Assembly (NCBI RefSeq): GCF_017347605.1
Contig: NZ_AP024484.1
Coordinates: 2,246,501 to 2,310,500 of the forward strand
Direction of reading: 5' to 3'
Length of the DNA: 64,000 bases
Origin: Prevotella herbatica
GTDB lineage: Bacteria; Bacteroidota; Bacteroidia; Bacteroidales; Bacteroidaceae
Shown here: in pieces, positions 53,133 to 63,057 of the stretch
How positions within the stretch are numbered: the first letter of the stretch is position 1
Layout of the letters: each line of letters opens with the position of its first letter
Made by a program: the position numbers and the translations under genes
The notes under the pieces: generated by a model
Databases searched by the model: none
Seen by the model: the letters and a program-made list of their open reading frames with translations, nothing else
What the model was told of the DNA's origin: nothing

Positions 53133-54983
53133 GTGAAGGATTTTAATCTTGAAAACAGACGTTTTGTCATTGGTGGAGTGGGTATAGCTATTGTGCTCAT
53201 TTATACCATTCGTTTGTTTACTCTGCAATTGCTGAGTGATGACTACAAGAAAAATGCCGACAGTAATGCATTTCTAAAGAAAATAGAATACCCTTCGCGA
53301 GGTTCTGTATATGATCGCAATGGTAAGCTGATGGTTTATAACCAACCTGCTTATGATATTATGGTTGTGATGAATGAAGCTCGTGGGCATTTAGATACAC
53401 TTGAGCTCTGTTCTGCTTTGGGAATGACCAAGGCTGAGTTTACAAAGCGTATGAGCGATATTAAGGATCGAAATAAGAATCCTGGTTATAGTCGTTTTAC
53501 ACAGCAGCTTTTTAAAAGTCAACTTTCTGATAAGGAATTTAGTGTCTTCCGTGAAAAAATGTTCCGTTTCCCTGGATTTTATGTCCAAAAACGTAGTATC
53601 AGACAGTATGAGTATCCTTATGCAGCCCATGTGTTGGGGGATGTAGGTGAGGTTTCTGATGCAGATATAGAGGAAGATGATTACTATCAGCCTGGTGACT
53701 ATATTGGTAAACTAGGTGTTGAAAAGGCTTATGAGAAACAATTACGTGGCGAGAAAGGCGTTCAGATTCTCCTTCGTGATGCTCATGGGCGAATTCAGGG
53801 CAGTTATCAAAACGGAAAATTTGATAAAAGGCCAGTTGCAGGTAAGGATCTGACATTGAGTATTGATGTTAATTTACAAGCTCTTGCTGAAAGAATGTTA
53901 CAAGGAAAGATTGGAAGTATCGTTGCGATTGAACCTTCTACAGGTGAAGTTCTTGCACTTGTATCTTCTCCTACTTACGATCCAAGGACACTCGTTGGTA
54001 GAATGAGAAGTAAGACACATAGAGCTTTGTCACGAAACGTCTGGAAGCCACTGTTGAACCGTGCTATAATGGGACAGTATCCTCCTGGCTCAACTTTCAA
54101 AACAACACAGGCACTTACATATCTAACAGAAGGTATAATAACACCGTCAACTATGTTCCCGTGTAATCATGGATTTTCTTATCATGGATTACATGTAGCA
54201 TGTCATAGTCATCCGTCACCGCTAAATCTTATAGATGCAATAAGTACGTCATGTAACGGATATTTCTGTTGGGGTCTTTATCACATGATGAGCAATCGCA
54301 TTAAATACAAAAATGTGAAGGATGCCATGAATATATGGAGAGACTACATGGTGAGCATGGGATTTGGTTACAAATTGGGCATAGACTTGCCTGGAGAAAA
54401 GCGTGGACTTATACCAAATGCAACATTCTACGATCGGGCTTATCATGGTTCATGGAATGGACTTACAGTGATTAGTATTGCAATAGGACAAGGTGAAGTA
54501 AATCTTACTCCTTTGCAGATTGCCAATTTGGGAGCTACGATTGCTAACCGTGGTTATTATTATGTACCTCATGTAGTGAGGAAAGTACAATATGAACCTC
54601 TAGATACAATTTATATGCGTCGTCATCGCACAATGGCAAATGAAAGGGCATATAGGGCTGTAATTGCAGGTATGCGATCATCGGCACTAAAAGGATCTAG
54701 TAAAGCTTTGGGACATCTTCCGTTTACAGTCTGTGGTAAGACAGGAACAGCACAAAATAGAGGGCAGGATCACTCTGTATTTATGGGTTTCGCGCCAATG
54801 AACAAACCTAAAATCGCTATTGCTGTATATGTTGAAAATGGTGGATTCGGAGCTGATTTTGCAGTTCCTATAGCAGGAGTTCTGTTTGAACAATATATAA
54901 ATGGTAAACTATCACCGTCGGCTATGAAAGAGGCGGATGAATTACAGAAACGTAGAATTGCTTATGGCTCGCGTAACAGATAA
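53133..54983 (+). CDS. mrdA: Penicillin-binding protein 2 (elongation transpeptidase)
   Basis: A 616-residue class B PBP with a GTG start at 53133; no ATG is suitably placed. One N-terminal membrane helix is followed by the pedestal domain and the transpeptidase domain: catalytic PGSTFKTT (SxxK), STSCNG (SxN) and CGKTGTAQN (KTG). It cross-links peptidoglycan during elongation with RodA, whose gene overlaps its end by 20 bases. Confidence 0.95.
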   Translation: MKDFNLENRRFVIGGVGIAIVLIYTIRLFTLQLLSDDYKKNADSNAFLKKIEYPSRGSVYDRNGKLMVYNQPAYDIMVVMNEARGHLDTLELCSALGMTKAEFTKRMSDIKDRNKNPGYSRFTQQLFKSQLSDKEFSVFREKMFRFPGFYVQKRSIRQYEYPYAAHVLGDVGEVSDADIEEDDYYQPGDYIGKLGVEKAYEKQLRGEKGVQILLRDAHGRIQGSYQNGKFDKRPVAGKDLTLSIDVNLQALAERMLQGKIGSIVAIEPSTGEVLALVSSPTYDPRTLVGRMRSKTHRALSRNVWKPLLNRAIMGQYPPGSTFKTTQALTYLTEGIITPSTMFPCNHGFSYHGLHVACHSHPSPLNLIDAISTSCNGYFCWGLYHMMSNRIKYKNVKDAMNIWRDYMVSMGFGYKLGIDLPGEKRGLIPNATFYDRAYHGSWNGLTVISIAIGQGEVNLTPLQIANLGATIANRGYYYVPHVVRKVQYEPLDTIYMRRHRTMANERAYRAVIAGMRSSALKGSSKALGHLPFTVCGKTGTAQNRGQDHSVFMGFAPMNKPKIAIAVYVENGGFGADFAVPIAGVLFEQYINGKLSPSAMKEADELQKRRIAYGSRNR

Positions 54984-56436
54984 ACAACCTAGTGTACTTG
55001 GTTCACTTGACTGGTGGACTATCGGCATCTATATTGCATTACTGATCTTTGGATGGATCAGTGTGTGCGGTGCTAGCTATACATACGGAGATACTGATAT
55101 ATTCAGTCTTTCCACACGATCAGGTATGCAGATTGTATGGATAGGAACATCTCTGTTTCTTGGGCTAGTTATATTGTTGCTTGATGATAAGTTTTATGAT
55201 ACGTTCTCCTATGTCATATATGGTATATTCTTAGTATTACTGTTTCTAACTATATTTAATCCGCATGAGATAAAAGGCTCACGATCATGGCTCGTTTTAG
55301 GTCCGTTGCGTCTGCAACCAGCAGAATTTGCTAAGTTTGCCACGGCATTGGCGATATCCAAGCTCATGGGATCTTATGGTTTTAATATTCATCGCTGGAA
55401 AGATTTTACTGCAGCATCCGCCGTTGTTGTCTTGCCAATGTTGTTTATTATAGCCCAAAAGGAGACTGGATCAGCATTGGTTTATCTGTCTTTTTTCCTT
55501 ATGTTCTATCGTGAGGGAATGCCGGGAAGCGTCTTGTTTACCGGTTTGGCTATGGTTATATATTTCGTGCTTGGAATAAAATACGAGAATGTAATGCTGT
55601 TTGATACGCAGACATCTGTTGGTAAGTTTATCGTGTTATTGCTTGTGCAGATATTTTCAGCAGTGCTTATTAATGTATATTGCAAGGACAAGAAGAAAAT
55701 GCTGATAGTGCTGTATTCATGTTTGGGAGCTACTTTGATATGTTTCTTGTTCTCGGTATATGTAATTCCATCATTTAATATTGTATGGGTACAACTTATA
55801 ATTTGTCTGGTTCTTATCGGATATCTTCTTTACAATTGGCTGCGTACTCACTTATCAAATTATTTTTATATATTAGCATTTACGATAGGTTCTATCGTGT
55901 TTTTCTATTCAGCCGACTATGTTCTCAATAATGTAATGGAGCCGCACCAGCGTGTACGTATCAATGTGTTGTTGGGACTTGACGAAGATATAAGTGGTGC
56001 TGGATATAATGTGCATCAAAGTGAAATAGCAATAGGCTCGGGCGGATTGCAAGGAAAAGGATTTCTTAATGGAACTCAAACTAAATTGAAATTTGTTCCA
56101 GAACAGGATACTGACTTTATTTTCTGCACGGTAGGTGAGGAAGAAGGATTTCTTGGTTCAGCAGGAGTACTATGCCTATTCCTTGCTTTGATATTAAGGT
56201 TAATGTATCTTTCAGAGAGGCAACCATTTGCATTCGGACGAATATACGGTTATTGCGTGTTGGGCATATTTCTGTTCCACGTCTTTATAAATGTAGGTAT
56301 GGTGTTAGGATTGACACCGGTAATCGGAATTCCGTTACCTTTCTTTAGTTATGGAGGCTCCTCCTTGTGGGGATTCACGTTGCTACTGTTTATCTTCCTG
56401 CGAATAGATGCAGGAAGAAATCTAGTGCGTACTTAG
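54964..56436 (+). CDS. rodA: Rod shape-determining glycosyltransferase RodA
   Basis: From the ATG at 54964 the protein has 490 residues with about 11 membrane segments. EIKGSRSWLVLGPLRLQPAEF is the SEDS loop with the essential Asp/Glu region and PLPFFSYGGSS the C-terminal motif. It polymerises lipid II in the elongasome. It is longer than the E. coli protein because of extra helices near residues 210-310, usual in Bacteroidota. Its 3' end overlaps the convergent gldH by 15 bases. Confidence 0.94.
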   Translation: MARVTDKQPSVLGSLDWWTIGIYIALLIFGWISVCGASYTYGDTDIFSLSTRSGMQIVWIGTSLFLGLVILLLDDKFYDTFSYVIYGIFLVLLFLTIFNPHEIKGSRSWLVLGPLRLQPAEFAKFATALAISKLMGSYGFNIHRWKDFTAASAVVVLPMLFIIAQKETGSALVYLSFFLMFYREGMPGSVLFTGLAMVIYFVLGIKYENVMLFDTQTSVGKFIVLLLVQIFSAVLINVYCKDKKKMLIVLYSCLGATLICFLFSVYVIPSFNIVWVQLIICLVLIGYLLYNWLRTHLSNYFYILAFTIGSIVFFYSADYVLNNVMEPHQRVRINVLLGLDEDISGAGYNVHQSEIAIGSGGLQGKGFLNGTQTKLKFVPEQDTDFIFCTVGEEEGFLGSAGVLCLFLALILRLMYLSERQPFAFGRIYGYCVLGIFLFHVFINVGMVLGLTPVIGIPLPFFSYGGSSLWGFTLLLFIFLRIDAGRNLVRT

Positions 56437-56886
56437 TGAATATCCAATGTCGCTGATACCAGGAAGTATCTCGCGTTTCATATTATGTCTTATGCTTACA
56501 ACCAAACTGTCACCTTTGTTAAGGCTAACTTTGTCTATGTCGAAATTGTATTGGTAGTAGCTTATCCCTAATCCTTTGCTATTACCGTTCTTGTCGATAA
56601 GCTGACAGTTTATGGTGTCACTTTTTGTGATGTGTGACGGATATATAGTTTGATCAACAATAAGTGTGAGTCCCATAAATGGATAAGAGCTATTAATTCT
56701 CAATCCTAGATTAGCAGCAAATACACCATTAATATTCATTTTAGGTACCTCGAATTTCAAAGTGTCATTCTTTTCCCATCCAGAAACAGGTGTATGCTGA
56801 TATTTGTCATACACCTTATTTCCAGTACAGGAACTTATAACGGTCATTGCCATTATAATCAATACCGTAAAGATATTCTTTCTCAT
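56422..56886 (-). CDS. gldH: Gliding motility-type lipoprotein GldH
   Basis: A 154-residue lipoprotein (MTVISSC, Cys at residue 20) that matches GldH: FEVPKMNINGVFAANLGLRI and a beta-rich remainder ending IGYSLSTH. GldH is part of gliding and type IX secretion in Flavobacteria; Prevotella-like relatives keep it but do not glide. It is last in the metF-holB-ricT-gldH operon and overlaps rodA tail-to-tail. Confidence 0.85.
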   Translation of the reverse strand: MRKNIFTVLIIMAMTVISSCTGNKVYDKYQHTPVSGWEKNDTLKFEVPKMNINGVFAANLGLRINSSYPFMGLTLIVDQTIYPSHITKSDTINCQLIDKNGNSKGLGISYYQYNFDIDKVSLNKGDSLVVSIRHNMKREILPGISDIGYSLSTH

Positions 56887-56892
56887 CTTATA

Positions 56893-58152
56893 TTATCCTT
56901 CTTGACCGTTGTTCTCAACTTTAGGCGGATAGTTTCTTTTTCTGTTGTTATTACGCTGAGGACGGCTGTTCTTGTCGTAGCCGTTGTTGTCAGCATTGCC
57001 ATTTTCAGTATTGGTTACTTGCGGCTTAATGTTGTTATTTGGAACATTACGGTTCTTGTTCTTATTTTTCTTTTTTCGTTTAGAACTATCGAAGCGGTTA
57101 ATATCGTCTTCAAGTAGATCTTTATGTTTCTTTGGTGCCTTTGCCTTATCGTTTTCAAGAAGTGATAAAGGTTTTTCACCGTGTCTGTTCATCTCAATGA
57201 TCTCATGTGCGCGCTGTGCAGTAACAGTCTCCAGATTAGCTGCCATGTTCTTGTCTGTAGAGTAGGTGATGAGACCTGAAAGGATGTCACTCTTGAACAA
57301 ATGATAGTCGTTGTCCATAGTTTGCAGCATTATTTCTCTGCTAGGAATCTTCTTTCCTGCTTCAACATATCCATCAACTTCATAGTTAAGACAACATTTT
57401 AGTTTTGCGCACATTCCTGCTAGTTTTTGTGGATTCAGTGATATATCCTGAAAACGTGCTGCATTTGTACTAACGCTTACAAAGTTTTTCATCCATGTGG
57501 CGCAGCACAGTTCACGTCCACAAGGACCTGTACCGCCGATTCGCCCAGCTTCTTGTCGAGCACCAATCTGCTTCATTTCAATCCTTACATGGAAAGCGGC
57601 AGCTAAGTCTTTAATAAGTTGTCTAAAGTCTACTCTTTCGTCAGCAATATAATAAAATATGGCTTTGTTTCCGTCACCTTGATATTCAACGTCACCAATC
57701 TTCATTTGCAAATTAAGATTCTTTGCAATCTGACGACTTTGAATCATTGTATCGTGTTCACGTGATTTTGCTTCTTCGTATTTTTCAATATCAACAGGTT
57801 TTGCAATTCGGTAAATACGCTTTACATCATCGGCTGATTTTAGATTAGCCTTCTTTATCTGTAGCTTTACCAATCTTCCTGTAAGGGTTACTATACCGAT
57901 GTCATGCCCAGGAGTTGCTTCTACAGCAACGATGTCGCCTTTCTTCAACTCCAGTCCGTTAACGTTATGATAATATCCCTTACGAGTGTTCTTAAATTGA
58001 ACCTCAACTAGGTCTGTGCTCTCTGCGTTACCAGGAACGTCTGCCAACCAGTCACAAGTGTTGAGTTGTCTGTCCTGTCTGCCGTAAGCTCGGCAACAGA
58101 GTCCATGGTCACAACCCTTAGAGACCTTGAATTTCATATTTTTATAATCCAT
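56893..58152 (-). CDS. ricT: PSP1-domain regulatory iron-sulfur protein (RicT/YaaT-like)
   Basis: A 419-residue protein. The PSP1 core includes FYYIADERVDFRQLIKDLA and the Cys clusters GPCGRELCCATW and AKLKCCLNYE. The first 60 residues add more Cys (CDHGLCC). The last 80 residues are a disordered Lys/Asn-rich tail not found in YaaT of Bacillus, where the complex affects RNA processing and sporulation. It is cotranscribed with holB (eight bases apart). Confidence 0.88.
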   Translation of the reverse strand: MDYKNMKFKVSKGCDHGLCCRAYGRQDRQLNTCDWLADVPGNAESTDLVEVQFKNTRKGYYHNVNGLELKKGDIVAVEATPGHDIGIVTLTGRLVKLQIKKANLKSADDVKRIYRIAKPVDIEKYEEAKSREHDTMIQSRQIAKNLNLQMKIGDVEYQGDGNKAIFYYIADERVDFRQLIKDLAAAFHVRIEMKQIGARQEAGRIGGTGPCGRELCCATWMKNFVSVSTNAARFQDISLNPQKLAGMCAKLKCCLNYEVDGYVEAGKKIPSREIMLQTMDNDYHLFKSDILSGLITYSTDKNMAANLETVTAQRAHEIIEMNRHGEKPLSLLENDKAKAPKKHKDLLEDDINRFDSSKRKKKNKNKNRNVPNNNIKPQVTNTENGNADNNGYDKNSRPQRNNNRKRNYPPKVENNGQEG

Positions 58153-58160
58153 ACGAATTG

Positions 58161-59312
58161 TTATTTTCTAATTATTAAAACAATCATTTGCAGAGCCAAA
58201 TCGAAAAATACTATTTTCCCGTTGGCATTCTGCCCTATATCTTTTCTAGCCTTCTGCAATAGTTCTGAAATCTCTATCACATTGGCTTCATTAATGAATC
58301 TTGCAAAATTGCTAGAGAAGTTTTCCTCCTCTTGAGTCATATAGCACAACTCGGTTTGTTTAAAGTTATACATAAAGTTTTCTCTAACCATTCTAGAGAA
58401 ATAGTTTAGCATACGACGTTGCTTTTCCCTTCCATAGTTTGAAGATGCAATCTCACTCCATTTCTTTAGTTCCTTGATGTCGCGCTGATACGACAGCCGC
58501 ATAAGCATTATGAACATGTCGAGGAATTGACGATTTTCGTTTCCTGCATCAAGATTCTCTAATGCGCGCATCCAGTTGCCGTTAGCTATACGTGCAATTC
58601 TGTGTGCAATGTCTTGGTCTAGTCCACGTCGTTCTGTCAACGCTTTTTCTATGGCATCGTCGTCAATCTTCTTTATGTCAATTCTTTGTGTACGACTTTT
58701 TATCGTATCAAGCAGCAGTTCCGGTTCTTCACAAACCATTATGAATACCGTCTTATGTGGCGGTTCTTCCAATAGTTTCAATAGTTTGTTTGCACATTCG
58801 GCATTCATTCTCTCCGGCAGCCATATAATACTTACCTTATATCCTCCCTGACTTGATTTCAAACTCATTTTTCTAGTCAGCTCGTCGCTTTCTCCTGCAC
58901 CAATAATAGCTTGCTGGTTGGCAGCATCCATCTTTGTAAGCCAGTTGTCAATGTAGAAATATGGACCTTCAGAAATCATCTCGTGCCATTCTCTGGTAAA
59001 GTCGTCACTAATCATCTTGTGATCGGCAGACATTCCTGCGGGTTTTATAACAGGATAAGTGAAGTGAAGGTCGGGATGTTCCCAATTCTTCAGCATGGCT
59101 TCAGCGTTTCTTATTGACATCTGGTCACTCAATAATGAATTGTCTCCGTCACGCTCTCCTAAGAGATATGACGCGAAAGCCATTGCAAGAGCCATTTTCC
59201 CGCTTCCCAACGGGCCGCATAGCATCATTGTACTCGGTACTCGTTGTTCTTCAACAAGTTGTCTGAGTCTGCCTATTGCCTCTTCTTGACCTATAACATT
59301 ACTGAACTTCAT
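58161..59312 (-). CDS. holB: DNA polymerase III subunit delta' HolB
   Basis: A 383-residue AAA+ protein. The P-loop is MLCGPLGSGKMALAMAFA; WLPERMNAECANKLLKLLEEP and LLLDTIKSRTQRI are the clamp-loader blocks (SRC-like motif as SRT here). It belongs to the clamp loader. Between metF (four bases) and ricT (eight bases). Confidence 0.92.
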   Translation of the reverse strand: MKFSNVIGQEEAIGRLRQLVEEQRVPSTMMLCGPLGSGKMALAMAFASYLLGERDGDNSLLSDQMSIRNAEAMLKNWEHPDLHFTYPVIKPAGMSADHKMISDDFTREWHEMISEGPYFYIDNWLTKMDAANQQAIIGAGESDELTRKMSLKSSQGGYKVSIIWLPERMNAECANKLLKLLEEPPHKTVFIMVCEEPELLLDTIKSRTQRIDIKKIDDDAIEKALTERRGLDQDIAHRIARIANGNWMRALENLDAGNENRQFLDMFIMLMRLSYQRDIKELKKWSEIASSNYGREKQRRMLNYFSRMVRENFMYNFKQTELCYMTQEEENFSSNFARFINEANVIEISELLQKARKDIGQNANGKIVFFDLALQMIVLIIRK

Positions 59313-59316
59313 CTGT

Positions 59317-60273
59317 CTATAATATATCCTTTGCTATTTCTTTTACGCTATCTACTGCCGAAACAGTGTAGAAGTGTATCGTTTCAAATCCTGCAGCATA
59401 GAGTTCTTTGCATTGTTGTGTGCACCATTCTATACCTAATTTCTTTGCGTCATCATCTGTCTTGCACTTTATAACTTCCTCAGCCAGAGCTTCAGGCAAG
59501 TCGCATCTGAATGTTCGTGGTACGACTGTTAGTTGTGAAAGTTTTGCCAAAGGTTTAATTCCTGGTATGATAGGAATGGTGACACCAATTTCTCTCGCTC
59601 GTTTAACGAAATCAAAAAACTTATTATTGTCATAAAACAGTTGTGTTACAGCGTACTGTGCACCAAGATCCTGTTTCATTTTCAGGTATTTTATATCCAT
59701 TTCCAAATTCGGAGCTTCTTCATGTCTTTCAGGATAAGCGGCTACACCAAAAGTGAATTTCTCTCCAGGATGCTTGATAATTGTCCCATCATTGAAGAAA
59801 CCATTGTTGAAATTGTTAACCTGTTTGATAAGTTCTGTTGTATGTGTATACCCACCTTTTGTTGGGGTAAATATTCTGTCATCTTTTGCCTTGTCACCAC
59901 GAAGCAGCAGTAGGTCTTCGATGCCGAGAAATTGTAGATCAAGTAGTTCGTATTCAATATCTTCGGCACTGGCTCCACTACAAATTATGTGTGGAATTAC
60001 AGGTATGCTATATTTATTTCTTATAGCAGCAGCTATTGCTATTGTGCCCGGACGCCTACGCACTCTATTGCGTTCAAACTGTCCATTAGGAAGTTCCTTG
60101 TAGACGTATTCGCTATGATGAGTGGTAATATTTATATAAAGCGGGTCGAATACTTTCAGTTTATCAATTGTAGCAAAGAGATTTTCCGTGCCGTTTCCTT
60201 TTAAAGGAGGCAGCACTTCGAATGATAATTTTCGTTTACCCTTATTTTGGTTTATTATTTCTATTACTTTCAT
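59317..60273 (-). CDS. metF: Methylenetetrahydrofolate reductase MetF
   Basis: From the ATG at 60273 the protein has 318 residues and begins MKVIEIINQNKGKRKLSFEV, normal for Bacteroidota MetF. DPLYINITTHHSEYVYKELP, EDLLLLRGDK and QLFYDNNKFFDFV are FAD and folate-site blocks. It makes 5-methyl-THF for methionine synthesis. It is first in an operon with holB, ricT and gldH. The start at 60294 adds seven residues not seen in the family. Confidence 0.94.
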   Translation of the reverse strand: MKVIEIINQNKGKRKLSFEVLPPLKGNGTENLFATIDKLKVFDPLYINITTHHSEYVYKELPNGQFERNRVRRRPGTIAIAAAIRNKYSIPVIPHIICSGASAEDIEYELLDLQFLGIEDLLLLRGDKAKDDRIFTPTKGGYTHTTELIKQVNNFNNGFFNDGTIIKHPGEKFTFGVAAYPERHEEAPNLEMDIKYLKMKQDLGAQYAVTQLFYDNNKFFDFVKRAREIGVTIPIIPGIKPLAKLSQLTVVPRTFRCDLPEALAEEVIKCKTDDDAKKLGIEWCTQQCKELYAAGFETIHFYTVSAVDSVKEIAKDIL

Positions 60274-60513
60274 GTTTGTCGGGCGCAGGTACAATTTGTT
60301 GCAAAGTTAGTAAAAAACTATATAAAAAACGAAGAAAACAATAAAAATGACGTTAAAGGTCTTGCAAACAAGTTAGTTGAACTTTTTCAAGTATATCACT
60401 TTATTTATGGTCAATCATAAAAATAGAATGATGTAATCATATAATGAAACTAAAATAAAAACAGAAACTTTGTCAATTAAGGTACGTTATCCTCTATAAA
60501 TGAATTTGGATGC

Positions 60514-61339
60514 TCTACCAAAAAAAGTTTTTTTAATGTCACTAATGTCATAATGTCACAAACCCTTTGTTTATAAGGGATGAGCGAGTGACATTAAGTG
60601 ACATTATCGGTGTAAAAGTGGCATTAAATAGTAAATCATAACTGTTTTTGGCGATTTGTTACCAAATATGCTGTACATGTATAGACACTTTTTCGTTTAT
60701 GATGATCTTTACTCGTCATTATGTACGCTATACTTCGCAATATGTTTAGTTTTTTATCTCAGAAGTCGACTGCAAAAAAGTGGTAATTATCATCAATCTT
60801 ATTCTTGTCGTCTTATTGATAATCATTTGTTTACCTGCGCTGGGTAATAGCCTTTTTTACGTTAGGCAATTCAATTACCTAACGTGGGTAATTGAGTTGT
60901 TCACGTTGTGTAACCCGATTACCCACGTTGGGTAATCGGATTACACATGTGCTAAGGTAATCTTATTGCACACCCACTAATGTAATCGAATTACCCAAAA
61001 GCTGAGATAATTTAGGTAAAAGTTTGTGTGCTCAGTATTCCAAATGCATTTACATCCTTTAAATTCATTCTCTCATGTTCATATATGTATGACGTCGATT
61101 TTTGAATTATTCATGTTGTTTAGGAAACTAGCCTTTATATTCAACAAAACTCCATTAGCACAAATATGTATTTATACAAATAGCATAGTTGCGAAAAAAA
61201 CGCTAAAAATAGGTACGAATTGGAGTTTAATGTCACTTTTACCCCGATAATGTCACTTAATGTCACTGGTTAAAGCCCGATAAACAAAGGGTTTGTGACA
61301 TTATGACATTAGTGGCATTAAAAAAACTTTTCTGGTAGA
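60514..61339. mobile_element. 826-bp non-coding element with ~115-bp terminal inverted repeats
   Basis: Bases 60514-60628 and 61226-61339 are inverted copies of each other, near-identical except for about 16 bases in the middle of each arm. Each arm contains repeats of the 9-mer AATGTCACT and its complement. Between the arms is a palindrome cluster but no convincing gene. It looks like a MITE-like or non-autonomous mobile element; target-site duplication was not evident. Confidence 0.6.
60840..61020. repeat. Cluster of ATTACC/GGTAAT palindromes
   Basis: At least ten copies of ATTACC, GGTAAT or close variants in alternating orientation, including the perfect hairpin CGATTACCCA-CGT-TGGGTAATCG (about 60929-60951). 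Spacing is irregular, unlike a CRISPR array. It forms the centre of the inverted-repeat element. Confidence 0.65.
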
Positions 61340-61367
61340 CCTTTCTCTGAATAAATGAATATAAAGC

Positions 61368-62189
61368 TTATGGAGTAGTAGTCAATCCTTTGAATACGAC
61401 AGGAATTACATATTCTGTACGTACTGGGTGTCCCTTTTCTGTTCCTGGTTTCCATTTAGGCATTTTTTTCATAACGCGAAGTACTTCGTTATCACAATCA
61501 GGATCCAATGACTTTATAATTTTTATATCAGAAATGGTGCCATTTTTATTTATTATGAAACTTACTACAACTTTCCCGTCAATTTTCTTTTCTTCTGCAG
61601 ATTTAGGATAACGGAGATTACGAGTAAGCCATTTCATATATTCTGTGGCACCTCCAGGAAATTCAGGAAGCTCTTCAATCACTCTAAACAATATCTTATC
61701 AGTGTTAGCATTAACACCATTGTGAGTTGTCGTTTTATTAGCAAAACCAGTAGTATCAGCTGGTATGTTTACTGAATTTGACTCTGTGCCTTTTGAAGCG
61801 TCACCGTTAGTAGCAAGCCCTGAAGATGTAACGTCTTTGTCTAGCATGATAACTGGAGCAGTAAATGCTGTGCGTTTGCCATCTTTTTTTGATATCTTTT
61901 TATGCGCTACATTAAGTAACTTAGGCGCAGATAACTTGTATTTATTTTCGGCAGGCTTCATTTCTGACAATACTTGGTCAAGGTCCATGTTGTATTTTTC
62001 CTTTGGAGTGAATAGTATAGTCAGTAGTATAAATAAAAAAGGCAATGCTACAATCGCTACCATAACAATCGTCACAATAGTATTGCGACGTGCCGAGTCA
62101 ATGCGCAACTTGTATGCACCATACTCTTTGTTTTTTCCTTCAAAGATAATATCACACCATTCTTTGGATGTCATGTCAATTTTTCTCAT
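61368..62189 (-). CDS. TonB-family energy transducer
   Basis: A 273-residue protein. The N-terminal DIIFEGKNKEYGAYKLR precedes one membrane helix (residues 35-61), a linker, and a TonB C-terminal domain (LRYPKSAEEKKIDGKVVVSF to RTEYVIPVVF). This is the common Bacteroidota form. It couples the proton gradient to TonB-dependent outer membrane transport. No exbB or exbD is adjacent. Confidence 0.88.
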   Translation of the reverse strand: MRKIDMTSKEWCDIIFEGKNKEYGAYKLRIDSARRNTIVTIVMVAIVALPFLFILLTILFTPKEKYNMDLDQVLSEMKPAENKYKLSAPKLLNVAHKKISKKDGKRTAFTAPVIMLDKDVTSSGLATNGDASKGTESNSVNIPADTTGFANKTTTHNGVNANTDKILFRVIEELPEFPGGATEYMKWLTRNLRYPKSAEEKKIDGKVVVSFIINKNGTISDIKIIKSLDPDCDNEVLRVMKKMPKWKPGTEKGHPVRTEYVIPVVFKGLTTTP

Positions 62190-62388
62190 CCCAATATTTG
62201 CCTTGTTATGATATGGCTTTTGCCTATTGTGTCAATTGCCCGATTTCAATTAATGTTATATATTTTTTATAAATGCATGCGAATATAGTTATTTTTTCAC
62301 ATCAAAGAAAAAATATCGTTGTTTTTTCACTTATTTTATACGCTTTGATCTAGTTTGACTTATCTTTGTAGTCAAAATATTAAGTAAA

Positions 62389-62901
62389 ATGGATATACAA
62401 CACGCAAAACTTATAGCCGCTATGACGGAATATGATAAAGGCGACGCTATGAGAATTCAGCATTTTATGAAAGTGCATGATTATGCCGTCACAATAGGAA
62501 CTTTAGAGGGGATTGGTGAAAATCTGATGTCTATTCTCGAATCTGCTGCAATATTGCATGATATCGGAATACATTTAAGCGAAAAAAAATATGGTTCATC
62601 TAATGGTAAATATCAAGAGAAGGAAGGACCGGAAGAAGCTCGTAAGCTTCTTTCTTCACTAGGTGGGTATAGTAATCAACAAATTGAGAGAATATGCTAT
62701 CTTATAGCTCATCATCATACGTATAATAATATTGATGGTCTTGATTATCAAATTCTAGTTGAAGCAGACTTTCTTGTAAATATATATGAAGACAATCTGT
62801 CATCTCGGGCTATAGAGAATGTCAGGGCGAAAGTATTCCGCACAAAACCAGGACTAGACTTGTTAGATAATATGTATGATGTTATCAAAGAACAACCATA
62901 A
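62389..62901 (+). CDS. HD-domain phosphohydrolase-like protein
   Basis: A 170-residue HD superfamily protein: RIQHFMKVHDYA, AAILHDIGIH, AHHHTYNN and LVEADFLVN give the His, His-Asp, His and Asp ligands in order. It likely hydrolyses a phosphate ester; the substrate is unknown. It has its own promoter (TATCTTTG at 62361-62368). Confidence 0.82.
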   Translation: MDIQHAKLIAAMTEYDKGDAMRIQHFMKVHDYAVTIGTLEGIGENLMSILESAAILHDIGIHLSEKKYGSSNGKYQEKEGPEEARKLLSSLGGYSNQQIERICYLIAHHHTYNNIDGLDYQILVEADFLVNIYEDNLSSRAIENVRAKVFRTKPGLDLLDNMYDVIKEQP

Positions 62902-63057
62902 AGCATTTATTTTAGAGTGAAAAAGTGAGGCTAAATAGCTTTACTGTCTTAAAATAATCACTAATAATTTAAAATATTATAAAGGGAGTAAACATTTTAT
63001 TGTTTTATGCGTCTTATAATTATATTTGCAACCATAATGAACTTAAAATTTATAGAT

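Noticed and set aside
60656..60847. 63-codon frame inside the inverted-repeat element
   Set aside because: No start signal, low-complexity hydrophobic composition and overlap with the palindrome cluster argue against a gene.
60840..61020. CRISPR array
   Set aside because: Half-sites are short, alternate in direction and have irregular spacing; no cas genes are nearby.
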